64,000 bases of DNA from Streptomyces seoulensis (lineage in GTDB: Bacteria; Actinomycetota; Actinomycetes; Streptomycetales; Streptomycetaceae), in assembly GCA_013364255.1 (NCBI GenBank), contig CP054936.1:1364001-1428000 (forward strand), given 5' to 3'. The notes below the pieces were generated by a model that saw only the letters and a list, made by a program, of their open reading frames with translations, was not told the origin of the DNA and did not search any database. The translations under genes and the position numbers were made by a program. Position 1 is the first letter of the stretch. Every line of letters begins with the position of its first letter. Shown here in pieces: positions 15,644-24,526 of the stretch.

Positions 15644-17398
15644 ATGACGTACGCGACCGAGGTGTTCCAGCCGTTGCAGGCGGACGACCCGCCCGTGGTG
15701 GGCGGCTACCGGCTCGCCGCCCGGCTCGGCGCGGGCGGCATGGGCCGGGTCTACCTCTCGCACACGCAGGGCGGGCGGCCGGTGGCCCTCAAGGTGGTCC
15801 GGCCGGAACTGGCCGACGACCCCGCCTTCCGGCAGCGGTTCGGCCGGGAGATCAAGGCGGCCCGGCGGGTCCGCGGCGCCTACACCGCCGAGTTGATCGA
15901 CGCCGACGCCGACGGAGCGCCGCCCTGGCTGGCCACGCTGTACGTGCCCGGCCCCTCCCTCACGGAGGCCGTCGCCCGGCGCGGGCCGCTGCCGACGCCG
16001 GCGCTGCTGTGGCTCATGGCCGGCGTCGCCGAGGCCCTCCAGGCCATCCACGACGTGGGAATCGTCCACCGGGACCTGAAGCCGTCCAACGTCCTGCTGG
16101 CCGCCGACGGACCGCGCGTCATCGACTTCGGCATCTCGCTCGCCTCCGGCGTCACCGCGCACACCGCCACCGGCGCCACCGTCGGCACACCCTCGTTCAT
16201 GGCCCCCGAGCAGGCCTCCGCCGACCGGGTCACCGCGGCCACCGACGTCTTCGCGCTCGGTCAGACGGCCGCCTTCGCGGCGCTGGGCGAGCCCCTGTAC
16301 GGCGACGGTCCGGCGGTCAGCGTGCTGTACCGGATCGTGCACAGCGCACCCGACCTGACCCGGCTGCCCGCCGAGCTGCGTCCGCTGCTCGCCCGCTGCC
16401 TGGCCGCCGACCCGGCGGACCGCGCCACCCCGGCCGAGATCGTGCGGTGGTGCCGGCGGCAGCTCGACCAGGACGGTGCGCGGGAGGCGGCGCCGGCCGT
16501 ATGGCGCGAGATCACCGGGGCGGACGCCGCGCCCCCGGCGCCGGGCCCCGTACCGACGCCGCCCCGGGGCGCGGTCCTGCCGACGGTTCCGACGCCGCCG
16601 TGGGGCGCGGTCCTGCCGACGGTCCCGGCCCCGAGCCCCGTACCGGGTGGTCCGGTGCCGGCCCCGACGCGGGTGGGCGCGCCGCCGGCCTGGCCCGCGC
16701 GGCCGCCGGAGCCCGGGGCGCGGCGGCCCCGCAGACGGCGTACCGCGCTGATCGCGGCCGCCGCGGTGGCGGGCGGCGCGGTGCTGGTGACGAGCTGGGC
16801 GTGGACCGTCATGGACGCGACCGACCGGTTCCGCCACCGGGGTACGACCGCCGCCACGTCGTCCGGCCGCGCGGTGGCCGCCCGGTCGGCGGACCCGCGG
16901 GCCACGGCGTCCGCGCGGACCGCGGCGTCCTCGGCCGCGGCCGGGCCCGGCGCGCGGGCCGGCGACCCGGCCGGCCGGGCGGCGGGCGCGGCGGCGCAGC
17001 CCTCCGGGTCCCCGGCCGCCTCGCCGCGCGCCGTCGCGTACGCCGGGCAGATGCTGACCGAGAAGAACTCGCTGGTGTTCAAGGAGCCGGGCACCCGTGC
17101 GGACCGCAAGGGCGACATCCGTCTGGTCTGCGGCCAGAGCTGTGCGCTGGAGAGCGACACCAGCGTGATGACCCTCGTCTACGGCAAGCCGGGCGCCACC
17201 CTCGACACGTGTCGCATCCTCGCCCGCGGCGACAGCCACCGCCTGTACCTGGCCGCGGCGGCGAGCGGCAGCGAGATCTGCGTCAAACGCTCCTCCGGTG
17301 ACCTGGCGCTGCTGGTGATCCAGGTGAAGTCGACCGTGCTGCCGGGGAGCGGGAGCAACTTCGTCACCGCGGACATGACGGTCTGGCCGGCCGCCTGA
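15644..17398 (+). CDS. Membrane-anchored Ser/Thr protein kinase (PknB-like)
   Basis: This 584-aa protein has an N-terminal kinase domain (about residues 20-275) with the Gly loop GAGGMGRVY, VAIK-type Lys in VALKVVRPE, HRDLKPSNVLL, DFGIS and APEQAS. A Pro-rich juxtamembrane region with two VLPTVP(T/A)P repeats follows. One membrane helix lies near residue 370 (ALIAAAAVAGGAVLVTSWAW). The extracellular C-terminal domain has several Cys residues and no PASTA repeats, so the sensed ligand is probably not muropeptide. ATG at 15644. There is no adjacent phosphatase gene. Substrates are unknown. Confidence 0.92.
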   Translation: MTYATEVFQPLQADDPPVVGGYRLAARLGAGGMGRVYLSHTQGGRPVALKVVRPELADDPAFRQRFGREIKAARRVRGAYTAELIDADADGAPPWLATLYVPGPSLTEAVARRGPLPTPALLWLMAGVAEALQAIHDVGIVHRDLKPSNVLLAADGPRVIDFGISLASGVTAHTATGATVGTPSFMAPEQASADRVTAATDVFALGQTAAFAALGEPLYGDGPAVSVLYRIVHSAPDLTRLPAELRPLLARCLAADPADRATPAEIVRWCRRQLDQDGAREAAPAVWREITGADAAPPAPGPVPTPPRGAVLPTVPTPPWGAVLPTVPAPSPVPGGPVPAPTRVGAPPAWPARPPEPGARRPRRRRTALIAAAAVAGGAVLVTSWAWTVMDATDRFRHRGTTAATSSGRAVAARSADPRATASARTAASSAAAGPGARAGDPAGRAAGAAAQPSGSPAASPRAVAYAGQMLTEKNSLVFKEPGTRADRKGDIRLVCGQSCALESDTSVMTLVYGKPGATLDTCRILARGDSHRLYLAAAASGSEICVKRSSGDLALLVIQVKSTVLPGSGSNFVTADMTVWPAA

Positions 17399-17417
17399 AC
17401 CGGCGGGCTTCAAATCC

Positions 17418-17843
17418 TCACCGAAGGCCGGAGGCCGGGGTCTCCTCGCGTGCGCTCAGCTCGTTCGCGCGGTCGACCTCGGCCATGTGCTCCTCGGCCC
17501 AGGCCCGCACCACCGCGAGCGCGGCCTCCAGGGACAGGCCGAGACCGGTGAGCCGGTAGTGCACCTGCGGCGGCACCGTCGGCTCGACCCGGCGCGCGAC
17601 CAGACCGTCCCGCGTCAGACTGCGCAGGGTCACCGAGAGCATCTTCTGCGAGACCCCGGGCATCCGGCGCAGCAGCTCGCTGAAGCGCACCTCCGCCGGA
17701 GCGGCCTCCGCCAGCACCTTGACCGCCATGGACGTCCACTTCGTCCCGATCCGGTCCAGCAGCCGGCGCGTCGGGCACGCGGGATCGAACAGGTCGCCGC
17801 GCGCCCCGCCGGCGTCGGACGCGCCCGCTGCCTGGGAGGTCAC
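17418..17843 (-). CDS. HxlR-family HTH regulator
   Basis: This 141-aa protein has the winged-helix core FSELLRRMPGVSQKMLSVTL and RSLTRDGLVARRVEPTVPPQ, typical of HxlR regulators that respond to aldehydes or redox compounds. The start is GTG at 17843; there is no in-frame ATG nearby. It is divergent from the alpha/beta hydrolase and a dyad lies between them, so it most likely controls that gene and itself. Confidence 0.88.
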   Translation of the reverse strand: MTSQAAGASDAGGARGDLFDPACPTRRLLDRIGTKWTSMAVKVLAEAAPAEVRFSELLRRMPGVSQKMLSVTLRSLTRDGLVARRVEPTVPPQVHYRLTGLGLSLEAALAVVRAWAEEHMAEVDRANELSAREETPASGLR

Positions 17844-17906
17844 CCGAAGCTCACCACCTGAACGGAAAGTGCGGTCTTGGCCGCCCCAGCCTAGTTCCCT
17901 ACCGTT

Positions 17907-17933
17907 TCCTTGTCACCATTGGTTACTCAAGGA
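17907..17933. promoter_or_regulatory. Probable HxlR operator
   Basis: TCCTTG (17907-17912) and CAAGGA (17928-17933) are inverted around a partial inner dyad of GTCACC/GGTTAC type. It lies in the 108-bp divergent region, 18 bp before the hydrolase ATG. A GTTAC half-site recurs at the second HxlR locus near 38.5 kb. Confidence 0.5.
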
Positions 17934-17951
17934 CCAGAGGAGCGGGCCGCC

Positions 17952-18848
17952 ATGACCGCGACCACCACCACCGTCCCCGTGCCCGACGGCCCCGACCGCG
18001 TCGAAGTGGCGCTGCGCGCCCTCACGGTCGACGGCGTCGAACTCAACGTGGCGACGGCCGGAGCGGGCCCGGCCGTCCTGCTGCTGCACGGCTTCCCGCA
18101 CACCTGGCGGTTGTGGAGCCGGGTGATCGGCGAGCTGGCGCGGCGGCACCGCGTGATCGCACCCGATCTGCGCGGCTTCGGCGACAGCGCCCGCCCGGCC
18201 GGCGGCTACGACGCGGGCACCCTCGCGGCCGACGCCGAGGGACTGCTCGCGGCGCTGGGCGAGACCTCCGCCGCCGTGGTGGGCATCGACGTCGGCGCCC
18301 CGCCCGCGTTCCTGCTGGCCATGCGCCGCCCCGACCTCGTCCGCCGACTGGTGCTCATGGAATCGCTGCTGGGCACGCTGCCCGGCGCAGAGGACTTCCT
18401 CGCCGGCGGTCCGCCGTGGTGGTTCGGCTTCCACGCCGAACCCGGCCTCGCGGAATCCGTCCTCGTCGGCCACGAGGAGCGCTACGTCGAGTGGTTCCTC
18501 GACCGCGGCACACTCGGGCGCGGCGTACGGGACGAGGACGTGCGCGACCGCATCGTCCGGACCTACACCGGAACCGAGGCGCTGCGCGGCGCCTTCGGCC
18601 CGTACCGTGCGCTGGCGGAGACCGGCCGGCAGATCGCGGCGGCCCTGGACCGGGGCCGCCTGACCGTCCCCACGCTCACGATCGGCGCCCACCCGGTGGG
18701 CCGCGCACTCGAACGCCAACTCACCCCGTACGCCGATGACTTGACGGGCCATGTCATACCGGACTGCGGTCACATCATCCCCCTGGACCGCCCCGCGGCC
18801 CTGCTGGCCCTCCTCGGACCCCACCTCACCGAGAAACACGAGGTGTGA
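17952..18848 (+). CDS. Alpha/beta hydrolase, epoxide hydrolase/dehalogenase-like
   Basis: This 298-aa protein has the oxyanion motif HGFPHTWRLWSRV, DLRGFGDSARP, and a nucleophile elbow VVGIDVGAP in which Asp, not Ser, occupies the catalytic position. The catalytic His is in DCGHIIPLDRP. An Asp nucleophile is typical of soluble epoxide hydrolases and haloalkane/haloacetate dehalogenases. The ATG at 17952 follows GAGGAGCGGGCCGCC; longer in-frame starts upstream are less likely. It is probably controlled by the divergent HxlR gene. Confidence 0.82.
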   Translation: MTATTTTVPVPDGPDRVEVALRALTVDGVELNVATAGAGPAVLLLHGFPHTWRLWSRVIGELARRHRVIAPDLRGFGDSARPAGGYDAGTLAADAEGLLAALGETSAAVVGIDVGAPPAFLLAMRRPDLVRRLVLMESLLGTLPGAEDFLAGGPPWWFGFHAEPGLAESVLVGHEERYVEWFLDRGTLGRGVRDEDVRDRIVRTYTGTEALRGAFGPYRALAETGRQIAAALDRGRLTVPTLTIGAHPVGRALERQLTPYADDLTGHVIPDCGHIIPLDRPAALLALLGPHLTEKHEV

Positions 18849-18884
18849 CCCTGCCACCGCCGCCGCTCACACCCGGCCCACCGG

Positions 18885-20084
18885 TCAGAACGGCGCGCCG
18901 TACTCGTCGTCGGCCTCCCCGTCGGCCGCCGCGGTCATCGACACGTGTGCGCGGGCCCGGCCCGCCCGGTCCAGCAGTCGGCCCATCCGCTTCGCGGTGT
19001 GCAGCGTGATGCTCCGCTCGCCGATCCGCAGGCCGGGATGGCGGCGCAGGATCCGCTCCTCCAAGGCCACGCAGTCGCCGGCGGAGCGCAGCCACACCGA
19101 CAGCAGCAGGTTGTCCGTTCCCGTCACGGACGAGCACAGCCGCGTCTCGGGCAGCCCCGCCAGTGCCTTCGCCACGGTCTCCGCACCAGGGCCGGGCACC
19201 GCGACGCGGAAGGTGGCCACGACCGGCCAGCCGGCCAGCCGCTGGGTCAGATCGCACCGGAAGTGGATCTCGCCCCCGTCGATCATCCGGCGCAGCCGCC
19301 GGCGGACCGTCGTCTCGCTGAGTCCGCACTCGCGCGCCAGTTCGGCGTGGCCGCGCCGGGCGTCGGCGCCGAGCGCCAGCAGCAGCCTGCGATCGCCGTC
19401 GGCGTACGGCCCGGTCGCCGGCCGGCGGCGGCCCGGCCGCTCCGCTTCCCTGAGGTCCGCGCGCTGGCGTTCGTTGAGGGTGTGCACCAGCCATCCGCTG
19501 CCCTCCCGGTGCACCGCGGTGCACACACTCAGCCGGACCGCGCGCACCCCGCTGAGCGAGCCCAGCCGCCGGGTGGCGAAGTCGTCCAGGGCCGGCAGGT
19601 CGCGGGCGGCCACGCCCAGGAACAACTGGTGGTCGCCGGTGGTGCGTTCGATGCTGAACACCGGGCCCCAGGACAGCAGGCGCCGGGTCAGGGGCTCCAC
19701 CGCGGCGGGCGCGCAGGCGAGGTCCACATAGCCCACCACCGAGGCACGGTGTGTCGGGTAGGCCGTCATCCAGGCCGTTCCGCTGCCGGTCAGGCGACGC
19801 CAGCGGCGCGCCGCCGTGGTGGCGTCGATGCCGATGACGGCGCCGATCCGGGACCAGGGCGCTCTCGGGTGCAACTGGAGGGCCTCGACCAACGCCAGGT
19901 CGGTCTCGGTCAGTTCGACGACCTCGGCCACGGCTCCACCGGGCGGGACGGAGACAGCCCCCGACGCGACGGGCGAGCGGACAGGGGTGTCGGCAGACGA
20001 GTGGACAGGGGCGTCGGCGGGGGAGCGGACAGGGGCGTCGGCGGGCGGCGCGGTGGCGGGGTCGATGGGCGGCACGCGCCTCAT
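18885..20084 (-). CDS. Lrp/AsnC regulator with duplicated HTH and ligand domains
   Basis: This protein of about 399 aa contains two AsnC-type units in tandem. The first HTH is near residues 60-98 (LVEALQLHPRAPWSRIGAVI) and the second near 230-270 (LLLALGADARRGHAELAREC). Each is followed by a RAM-like sensor domain. The N-terminal 55 residues are low complexity with a 24-bp repeat (DAPVRSPA-like). Start ATG 20084 is tentative, because a GTG just before VPPGGAVAEVV would remove the repeat. It is divergent from the MFS-M20 operon and probably regulates it in response to an amino acid or its derivative. Confidence 0.82.
   Translation of the reverse strand: MRRVPPIDPATAPPADAPVRSPADAPVHSSADTPVRSPVASGAVSVPPGGAVAEVVELTETDLALVEALQLHPRAPWSRIGAVIGIDATTAARRWRRLTGSGTAWMTAYPTHRASVVGYVDLACAPAAVEPLTRRLLSWGPVFSIERTTGDHQLFLGVAARDLPALDDFATRRLGSLSGVRAVRLSVCTAVHREGSGWLVHTLNERQRADLREAERPGRRRPATGPYADGDRRLLLALGADARRGHAELARECGLSETTVRRRLRRMIDGGEIHFRCDLTQRLAGWPVVATFRVAVPGPGAETVAKALAGLPETRLCSSVTGTDNLLLSVWLRSAGDCVALEERILRRHPGLRIGERSITLHTAKRMGRLLDRAGRARAHVSMTAAADGEADDEYGAPF
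19975..20046. repeat. 24-bp tandem repeat (3 copies)
   Basis: Units beginning GAG(C/T)GGACAGGGG start at 19975, 19999 and 20023. They encode Ala-Pro-Val-Arg-Ser-like repeats at the N-terminus of the Lrp-like gene, or lie in its leader if a downstream start is used. Confidence 0.85.
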
Positions 20085-20183
20085 CCTGGCACCGCGCACG
20101 GCCTTGCCGGCAGCCCGCCCCGCACCTGGCCCCTGCCCCGGCCGCCGACGGCCCGTATCGAGCCGTTGGCGGTGCCGTGGTGG

Positions 20184-20226
20184 CGGTTTCCGGCGACAGG
20201 AAGGGTCGTCCGCCGGTTTCCTGCGA
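20184..20226. promoter_or_regulatory. Two direct repeats in the Lrp/MFS divergent region
   Basis: CGGTTTCCGGCGA (20184-20196) and CGGTTTCCTGCGA (20214-20226) are 30 bp apart start to start, about three helical turns. An additional CAGGAA/TTTCCTG inversion lies between them. Phased sites are typical of Lrp-family proteins, so this is the likely control element for both flanking genes. Confidence 0.5.
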
Positions 20227-20297
20227 TGCGCGGGTCGTGAACGGCGGGCGGTGCAGGGTGTGCGCCAAGCGTCACCTCGCCGAGCGGGAGGCCCCCT

Positions 20298-21560
20298 GTG
20301 CTCAGAACCACCCGGACCACCGCGGTCCTGCTCTTCGTCGCCTGGGCCGTGGACTACATCGACCGGCAGGTCATCAACCTGGCCCTGCCGTCCATCGGTG
20401 AGACGTTCGGCCTCACACACGGCGAGCGGGGCCTGCTGCTGTCGGCGTTCTTCGTCACCTACGCGCTCACCCAGATCCCGGGCGGACTGGTCGCCGCCCG
20501 CTTCGGCGGGGTCCGGATGATCTGTGTGGCCCTCGTGCTGTGGTCGGTGTTCACCGGCCTCACGGCGGCCGCCTGGTCCTTCGCCGCGCTGCTGGTCCTG
20601 CGCTGCCTGTTCGGCGTGGCCCAGGGGCTGTTCCCGGCGGCCGCCATCGACACCCTCAGCCGCCGCAGCGTGCCCGAGCAGCGGCTCACCGCCAACGGCT
20701 GGATCCAGAGCTCCAACGCGGTCGGCGGACTCCTGGCCGCCGTGCTCGGCGGACTGCTGCTCGCACACGGCGGCTGGCGCGTGATGTTCACCGCCACCTC
20801 CGTGCTGGGCCTGCTGGTGGTGGCCGCGGTCCGGCGCTGGATGCCGGAGCCGCTGCCCGCCGAGCGGACCGGCCCGCCCCTCCAGCGGACCGGGCGGGCC
20901 ACGGCCACGCTGCTGAAGTCCCCCGCGATCTGGGGCTTCGCGGTGATGTTCTTCGCCTACGACACGGTCGTGTGGGGCCTCAACAGCTGGAGCGCCTCCT
21001 ATCTGATGGAGGAGCGCGGCCTGCGGGTGGGCGACGCGGGTCTGGTGTCCCTGGGCCCGACCCTCCTCGCCGCGGTCACCGCCGTCGTCGGCGGCCGGCT
21101 GTCCGACCGGTTCGAGGGCAGGCCGCGGCTGATCGTGGTCCCCGCGATGTGCGCCGCCGCCGCCCTGCTGGTCTGGCTGCCCCTGACCACCTCGCTGACC
21201 GGCTTCGTCGTGGTCGCCACCCTCATCAGCGCGGTGCTCGGCCTGTGTTACATGCCCTGCTTCTCGGTTCCCCTGCGCAGCCTCCCGCCGGATCTGACGG
21301 GCGCGGCCTCCGGCATCGTCCTGTTCGGCGGACAGCTCGCCGGGATCGTGGTGCCGACGCTGTTCGGTCACGTCGTCGACGCCCACTCCTACCGGGCCGC
21401 CTTCTGGTCGCTGGTGCTCGGCCCCGCCCTGGCCGTCATCGCCGTGCTGTGCGTGCCCCAGACCTCGTCCCGTTTCCTCGCGCGGCTGCGCGCCGCAGTC
21501 AGCGACACCCTCACGAAGGAGGACGACAACGATGCGTCCACAGCTCCCCACTCCGCCTGA
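20298..21560 (+). CDS. MFS transporter (anion:cation symporter/hexuronate-like)
   Basis: This 420-aa protein has 12 predicted membrane segments. DYIDRQVINLALPSI in the first helix region and LFGVAQGLFPAA match the ACS branch of MFS, which imports organic anions such as sugar acids or aromatic acids. GTG start at 20298 with GGAGG upstream. Its last 29 bp overlap the start of the M20 amidohydrolase gene, so the two are translationally coupled. It probably imports the substrate of that enzyme. Confidence 0.88.
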   Translation: MLRTTRTTAVLLFVAWAVDYIDRQVINLALPSIGETFGLTHGERGLLLSAFFVTYALTQIPGGLVAARFGGVRMICVALVLWSVFTGLTAAAWSFAALLVLRCLFGVAQGLFPAAAIDTLSRRSVPEQRLTANGWIQSSNAVGGLLAAVLGGLLLAHGGWRVMFTATSVLGLLVVAAVRRWMPEPLPAERTGPPLQRTGRATATLLKSPAIWGFAVMFFAYDTVVWGLNSWSASYLMEERGLRVGDAGLVSLGPTLLAAVTAVVGGRLSDRFEGRPRLIVVPAMCAAAALLVWLPLTTSLTGFVVVATLISAVLGLCYMPCFSVPLRSLPPDLTGAASGIVLFGGQLAGIVVPTLFGHVVDAHSYRAAFWSLVLGPALAVIAVLCVPQTSSRFLARLRAAVSDTLTKEDDNDASTAPHSA

Positions 21561-22824
21561 GACCCCCCTGACCGCCGGTCTCGCGGCGCACCTCCCGCAC
21601 TGGGAGGACGTCTACCGCGACCTGCACGCCCACCCCGAACTCGCCTTCGCGGAACACCGCACCGCCGCGGCCGTGGTCCGCGAACTGACCGCCGTCGGCG
21701 GCTGGGAGGTCACCGAGAAGGTCGGCGGGACCGGCGTGGTGGCGGTCCTGCGCAACGGCACCGGGCCCGTCGTATGGCTCAGGGCGGACCTGGACGCACT
21801 GCCCGTGCGGGAGGAGACCGGCCTGCCCTACGCCTCCGTGGAGGCGGGCCTCATGCACGCCTGCGGCCACGACGTGCACGTGGCCGCCCTGCTCGGCGCC
21901 TGCGGGCAGCTCGCCGCACACCCCGACGCCTGGCGGGGCACCGCGGTGGCCGTCTTCCAGCCCGCCGAGGAGGTGGGCCGCGGCGCGCGGGCCATGCTCG
22001 ACGACGGCGTCCTCGACCGCTTCCCGCGCCCCGACGTGGTGCTGGGCCAGCACGTGGGCCCGCTCCCCGCCGGAGTGGTGATCACCCGGCCGGGTCCCGT
22101 CATGGCGGCGGCGGACAGCGTCCGCGTCACCCTCCACGGGGCCGGCGCGCACGCCTCCGCCCCGCACCTCGCCGTCGACCCCGTGGTGATGGCCGCATGT
22201 GTGATCCTGCGCCTCCAGACGCTCTCCGCCCGGCTCGCGCCGCTGACCCCGTCCCCGCTGCTCACGGTCGGCGCGATGCACGCCGGTACGGTCCCGAACG
22301 TCATCCCGCACACCGCCGAACTGCTGTGCAGCCTGCGGACGTTCGACGAGGCGACCCGGCAGCAGGTGCTCACCGACCTGCGGCGCGTCGTCCGCGCGGA
22401 GGCCGACGCCCAGGGCGCGCCCCGCACACCCGACGTCGAGACCTACGACTCCTTCCCCCTGACCGTCAACGACCCGGACGCCACCGGACGGGTCCTCGCG
22501 GCCCTGGCGGACGCGGGCACGATCGGCCGCGCCCTGCCCGCCCCGCTCCCGGCCAGCGAGGACTTCGGCCGGTTCGCGACCGCCGCCGGCTGCCCCTCGG
22601 TCATGTACCACTTCGGCGGCGCCGACCCCACGGACTTCGACGCCGAGGCCGTCGCCGCCCTGGACCGCGGCGCCCTGCCGCCCGGCACCGTCATGAACCA
22701 CTCCCCGCGCTACGCCCCCTCCGACCGGCACGCCGTCGACGCCGGCGTGCGCCACTTCCTCACCACCGCCGGGTCGTGGCTGTCGCCCGACGACGGCGGG
22801 GCGGGCGACACGGCCACGACCTGA
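21532..22824 (+). CDS. M20-family amidohydrolase (N-acyl amino acid/hippurate hydrolase-like)
   Basis: This 430-aa metallohydrolase has the motifs DLHAHPELAF, WLRADLDALPVREETGL, HACGHDVHVAALLG and FQPAEEVGRGARAM, and the C-terminal His in MNHSPRYA. This is the M20D set for di-metal amidases that deacylate N-acyl amino acids, including hippurate and IAA conjugates. The ATG at 21532 follows GAAGGAGGACGACAACG, lying inside the end of the MFS gene. With the Lrp-type regulator and the importer it forms an uptake-and-deacylation unit. Confidence 0.9.
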   Translation: MRPQLPTPPETPLTAGLAAHLPHWEDVYRDLHAHPELAFAEHRTAAAVVRELTAVGGWEVTEKVGGTGVVAVLRNGTGPVVWLRADLDALPVREETGLPYASVEAGLMHACGHDVHVAALLGACGQLAAHPDAWRGTAVAVFQPAEEVGRGARAMLDDGVLDRFPRPDVVLGQHVGPLPAGVVITRPGPVMAAADSVRVTLHGAGAHASAPHLAVDPVVMAACVILRLQTLSARLAPLTPSPLLTVGAMHAGTVPNVIPHTAELLCSLRTFDEATRQQVLTDLRRVVRAEADAQGAPRTPDVETYDSFPLTVNDPDATGRVLAALADAGTIGRALPAPLPASEDFGRFATAAGCPSVMYHFGGADPTDFDAEAVAALDRGALPPGTVMNHSPRYAPSDRHAVDAGVRHFLTTAGSWLSPDDGGAGDTATT

Positions 22825-22858
22825 GACCGGCCACGCCAACCGCCCGCTCCACGCTTCC

Positions 22859-22953
22859 GGTTGATCAATCACCGCGTCTCCGGACCCGATTGATCCACCA
22901 CCCCATCCACGCACCCGGTTGAGCAACCCTCCCTCTCCGAACCCGGTTGAGCA
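22859..22953. repeat. Four phased GGTTGA-type repeats
   Basis: GGTTGATCA (22859), GATTGATCC (22888), GGTTGAGCA (22917) and GGTTGAGCA (22945) recur every 29, 29 and 28 bp, mostly preceded by CCC or CCG. They fill the 162-bp gap before the secreted protein gene, which has no other feature except the ribosome-binding site. They may be binding sites or a small minisatellite. Confidence 0.8.
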
Positions 22954-22986
22954 CACCGGATCCGACCGATGCCGTAAGGACAGACC

Positions 22987-24297
22987 TTGAGGTACTGGAA
23001 GCCCCTCCTCCTCGCCGTCGCTCTCGCCCTCTCGACAACCGCACCCGCGACCGCCGCGCAGACCGGCTCCGCGCACCCGGCGGACCCCTCCCACTCACCG
23101 ACGTCCTCGTCCTCCTCGAAACCCGCGACGCCCGACTGCGCCTGGCACCCCCTGGGCTACCGGACGTCGAACGTCGCCTACCCGGACACCAACTCCCAGT
23201 ACTGGCTGCTGCACTACACCACGCAGCCCGGCCTCACCATCAGCCTCGACGGCCGCTACCCGGACGCCCGCTACGCGTCGTTCGCCTCCTACGACGCCGC
23301 GAACAGCAGCTTCACCGGCCCCGACGGCGCGCCCTCGGTCCTGACCGACCACCGGATCGTCCCGGACCGGGGCAGCCGCAACCCCTACCGGCAACCCGCC
23401 CGCCCCGGCGGCAGGTTCACCGTCACGGTCACCGAACGAGCGGCCGGCAGGGCCAACTCCCTGCCGCTCGCACCCGCGGGCGCCGCCGAAGGCGCCGGAG
23501 GAACGGTGATCTACCGCGTCTACCTGCCGCACGGGACGGTACAGCTGCCCGACGTCACCTTCCTGCGCGGCGGCCACCGCGTCCGTGTGGCGACCTGCGC
23601 CGACGCCCGCACCGTACCGGCACCGGCCGACGCGCCGACCGCACCCACACCCGCACACGAGCTCACACCCGCACCCGCGCTCGCATCCACGCCCACCGGT
23701 GTCCCGGAGCGGCCGGCCTTCGCCCGGCAGGGCGGTGCGGGGCTCTACCCCAACCCGGACAACGCCTACCTGGCCGCCGGCTTCGACGCCCCGCCCGCCG
23801 GTCAGGTCCTCGTCGTGCGCGGCAGGGCGCCCGTCGCCACCGCCGGCGACCGTGCCCGGCCGTGGCCCGACCGCACGGCGCAGGTACGGTACTGGTCGAT
23901 GTGCGACAACCTGTGGTGGGGACCGGGCGAAGTCGTCGCCAACCCGCTGCCCGACGGCACGGTGGACCCGGGCTGCCGCGCGGACTTCGACACCCGGCTC
24001 GGCGCCGACGGCGCCTACACCTACGTCATCGGCACGGAGGAGCAGCGCGCGACCGTCGAGCGCGTCCCCGGCGTCACCTTCCTCCCCCTGTCGTCGGCGA
24101 CGCCGACCGCCAAGCACCTGCTCATCCTGCGCGACATGCTGACCGGCCCCCGCTTCGCCGAGGCGATCCAGAACGTGCCCGCCGGAAGCGACCCGGCCCG
24201 CACCGCGGCGGTGATGGGCGCCTATTACCCGAGGACGGCCTACTGCGACCTGACCGCGCTGACCGCGTCCGGGCCGTCCGCCTGCCCGGTGTCCTGA
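22987..24297 (+). CDS. Secreted protein of unknown function (DUF1214-like features)
   Basis: This 436-aa precursor starts with TTG at 22987, preceded by GTAAGGA at good spacing. The signal peptide is residues 1-25 (WKPLLLAVALALSTTAPATAA). The mature part has a Ser-rich spacer, then SISLDGRYPDARYASFASYDA-like sequence (here LDGRYPDARYASFASYDA) resembling DUF1214/DUF1254 proteins. A Pro/Ala/Thr linker lies near residue 215. The second half has MCDNLWWGPGE and ends with cysteines in AYCDLTALTASGPSAC. No catalytic motif is recognised. The upstream phased repeats may control it. Confidence 0.75.
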   Translation: MRYWKPLLLAVALALSTTAPATAAQTGSAHPADPSHSPTSSSSSKPATPDCAWHPLGYRTSNVAYPDTNSQYWLLHYTTQPGLTISLDGRYPDARYASFASYDAANSSFTGPDGAPSVLTDHRIVPDRGSRNPYRQPARPGGRFTVTVTERAAGRANSLPLAPAGAAEGAGGTVIYRVYLPHGTVQLPDVTFLRGGHRVRVATCADARTVPAPADAPTAPTPAHELTPAPALASTPTGVPERPAFARQGGAGLYPNPDNAYLAAGFDAPPAGQVLVVRGRAPVATAGDRARPWPDRTAQVRYWSMCDNLWWGPGEVVANPLPDGTVDPGCRADFDTRLGADGAYTYVIGTEEQRATVERVPGVTFLPLSSATPTAKHLLILRDMLTGPRFAEAIQNVPAGSDPARTAAVMGAYYPRTAYCDLTALTASGPSACPVS

Positions 24298-24331
24298 GCC
24301 GAAATCCCCCCGGACCGCCGATACTTGTCCG

Positions 24332-24526
24332 ATGGCGACACCGAAACACCTGTGGGTCACCACCACACACGACTGGTCCGCCGCCGTCGACGCGGACCAC
24401 CCGGACGCCGAACGGCTCCCCGACGGCCGCCCGCGTCGCGGCATGTCCGCCGTGGCGGCCCTGAGCGCGTGGCTCGTCCACACCAAGCCGCGGCTGGACA
24501 TGCGGGTGGAGGGCCGACGGGCATGA
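24332..24526 (+). CDS. Small 64-aa protein coupled to the ADP-ribosylglycohydrolase
   Basis: A short ORF with good GC third positions (MATPKHLWVTTTHDW to HTKPRLDMRVEGRRA). Its stop overlaps the next ATG as ATGA, which supports translation. No Shine-Dalgarno is seen, but a GATACT -10-like box (24320-24325) lies 6 nt upstream, so the transcript could be leaderless. Family not recognised. Confidence 0.55.
   Translation: MATPKHLWVTTTHDWSAAVDADHPDAERLPDGRPRRGMSAVAALSAWLVHTKPRLDMRVEGRRA

Noticed and set aside
22859..22953. CRISPR or IS-end repeat
   Set aside because: The conserved core is only about 9 bp, spacing is 28-29 bp, there is no cas or transposase gene, and repeats are direct.
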